5,530 nt of DNA from Pseudomonadota bacterium (GTDB lineage: Bacteria; Pseudomonadota; Gammaproteobacteria; Xanthomonadales; Marinicellaceae). Under the pieces are notes generated by a model, which saw only the letters and a program-made list of their open reading frames with translations, was not told where the DNA came from and ran no database searches. Both the position numbers and the translations under genes were made by a program. The stretch is taken from the NCBI GenBank assembly GCA_008501575.1, contig QQUO01000239.1, forward strand, positions 1-5,530. Direction: 5' to 3'. Positions 4,798-5,530 of the stretch are shown piece by piece. The stretch's first letter is position 1; every line of letters begins with the position of its first letter.

Positions 4798-5530
4798 CAG
4801 CTGACCTCCTGTTTCTGATTATTAACGTCAGATGATTTTTGTTCATCATGATTGGGGTGCCATTGCACCACATAGCCGTTGCTATATCTTAAATCGATGC
4901 GTTGCGGTAAACGTTGGCTACTGCGCATCATGCTTTGCCAGGTATCGGCTAATCGCAAAACCCGGGCTTCTTGTTGTTCGCTACCGAGATTGATTTGCAA
5001 ACCATTGCGTAACACCAATTGCCAGCCACCTCGTTGGTTAACCCGTGCAGTGGCGATTTCATGGCCCACCGGTTGCAGCAATTGATTGAATCGATTAAAT
5101 AATTTATACACCGACTCGGCCTGATTATCAGGTGCATATAATTTTGGTAAATCGGCAACATCATCGATGCGCTCAACAGTGAATAATTCACCCCGCTGAT
5201 TAATTAACTGTTGTTCATTCCAAATGGCCCTGGGCTGATGTTCCAACAGTGTCACTTTCAGACTGTCAGGCCATTGTTTCACCACATGTGCCTCACGCAC
5301 CCAATTCAATGATTTAAGGGTGTTCTTAACTTGAACGGTATCCAGCCTAAAAAAGGACCGTTCTGCAGTCTTTTTAACCACCAAGCGCACTTGTTCGGCG
5401 GTCACCAGTTGATATTCGGCGGCCACTTCCACGCGTTTCATTTCCCACCGTTCCGAATGAATTAATCCGCCCATCAAAGCTGACACCAGCAACAATGCCA
5501 ATAGACTACAAATCATCATCAGTTGAGACA
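4797..5530 (-). CDS. ftsQ: Cell division protein FtsQ, N-terminus cut by the window edge
   Basis: FtsQ is a bitopic inner-membrane protein whose periplasmic part scaffolds FtsB/FtsL and couples septal wall synthesis to the ring. From ATG 5519 there are 240 residues. The frame stays open through CTG, CAA and TCT to the edge, with no Shine-Dalgarno before that ATG, so the true start and the short cytoplasmic tail almost certainly lie outside. Numbered from that ATG, residues 1-20 form one membrane segment. The POTRA domain follows (about 25-95) with the typical LNWVREAHVVKQWPDSLKVT. Next comes the beta domain with RAIWNEQQLINQRGELF, LPKLYAP, LRNGLQINLG and the strand RIDLRYSNGYVVQW (207-220). 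The hydrophilic tail ends in KQEVS. The TGA stop (4799-4797) overlaps the ftsA ATG by one base. Confidence 0.95.
   Translation of the reverse strand, partial: SQLMMICSLLALLLVSALMGGLIHSERWEMKRVEVAAEYQLVTAEQVRLVVKKTAERSFFRLDTVQVKNTLKSLNWVREAHVVKQWPDSLKVTLLEHQPRAIWNEQQLINQRGELFTVERIDDVADLPKLYAPDNQAESVYKLFNRFNQLLQPVGHEIATARVNQRGGWQLVLRNGLQINLGSEQQEARVLRLADTWQSMMRSSQRLPQRIDLRYSNGYVVQWHPNHDEQKSSDVNNQKQEVS
4804..4810 (-). promoter_or_regulatory. Ribosome binding site of ftsA inside the ftsQ 3' end
   Basis: AGGAGGT on the minus strand, six bases before the ftsA ATG, is a seven-base consensus match. It encodes part of the FtsQ C-terminus (KQEVS). It confirms the ATG at 4797 and the one-base stop/start overlap. 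Confidence 0.8.

Noticed and set aside
5517..5519. ATG at 5519 as the true ftsQ start
   Set aside because: It sits at the beginning of the membrane segment with no ribosome binding site, and the frame is open to the window edge. The family normally has a cytoplasmic tail first.

Overview
This window is the distal end of a division and cell-wall (dcw) cluster from a Gram-negative bacterium, most likely a gammaproteobacterium with moderately AT-rich DNA. Three things point there. The order ftsQ-ftsA-ftsZ-lpxC on one strand (here the minus strand) is the classical proteobacterial arrangement. FtsA and FtsZ carry their conserved C-terminal tails. LpxC implies a lipid A outer membrane. A phasin-family gene at the left edge suggests that the organism stores polyhydroxyalkanoate. 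The genus cannot be named from sequence alone.

Layout from right to left, following minus-strand transcription. ftsQ (5530 to 4797) enters from the right edge without its N-terminus. It overlaps ftsA (4797 to 3571) by one base. ftsZ (3533 to 2370) follows after 37 bases with a perfect GGAGGT ribosome binding site. The 197-base ftsZ-lpxC gap (2173-2369) holds a triple ATTAATC element at the ftsZ stop, a strong GC-rich hairpin, and a credible extended -10 promoter for lpxC (2172 to 1261). This suggests that lpxC is at least partly uncoupled from the fts genes. Left of lpxC lies a convergent plus-strand gene (478-1248) for an uncharacterised TPR-like helical-repeat protein. A divergent 98-base intergenic region (380-477) follows, and then a minus-strand phasin gene that runs off the left edge.

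Function. FtsQ (periplasmic POTRA scaffold), FtsA (membrane anchor) and FtsZ (GTP-dependent ring polymer) are core divisome proteins. LpxC catalyses the committed step of lipid A synthesis, so the cluster couples septation and envelope growth. The two left-hand genes are not part of the conserved cluster, and the usual secM/secA-type continuation after lpxC is absent here.

The coding content is mostly ordinary. The less ordinary signals are small cis-elements. One is the GC hairpin downstream of ftsZ, whose 7-base loop exactly complements the ftsZ Shine-Dalgarno region. Another is a set of inverted repeats at three stop codons. A third is a tandem TTGTTTAA repeat with a palindrome at the lpxC promoter. 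No mobile element, CRISPR array, tRNA or rRNA was seen.
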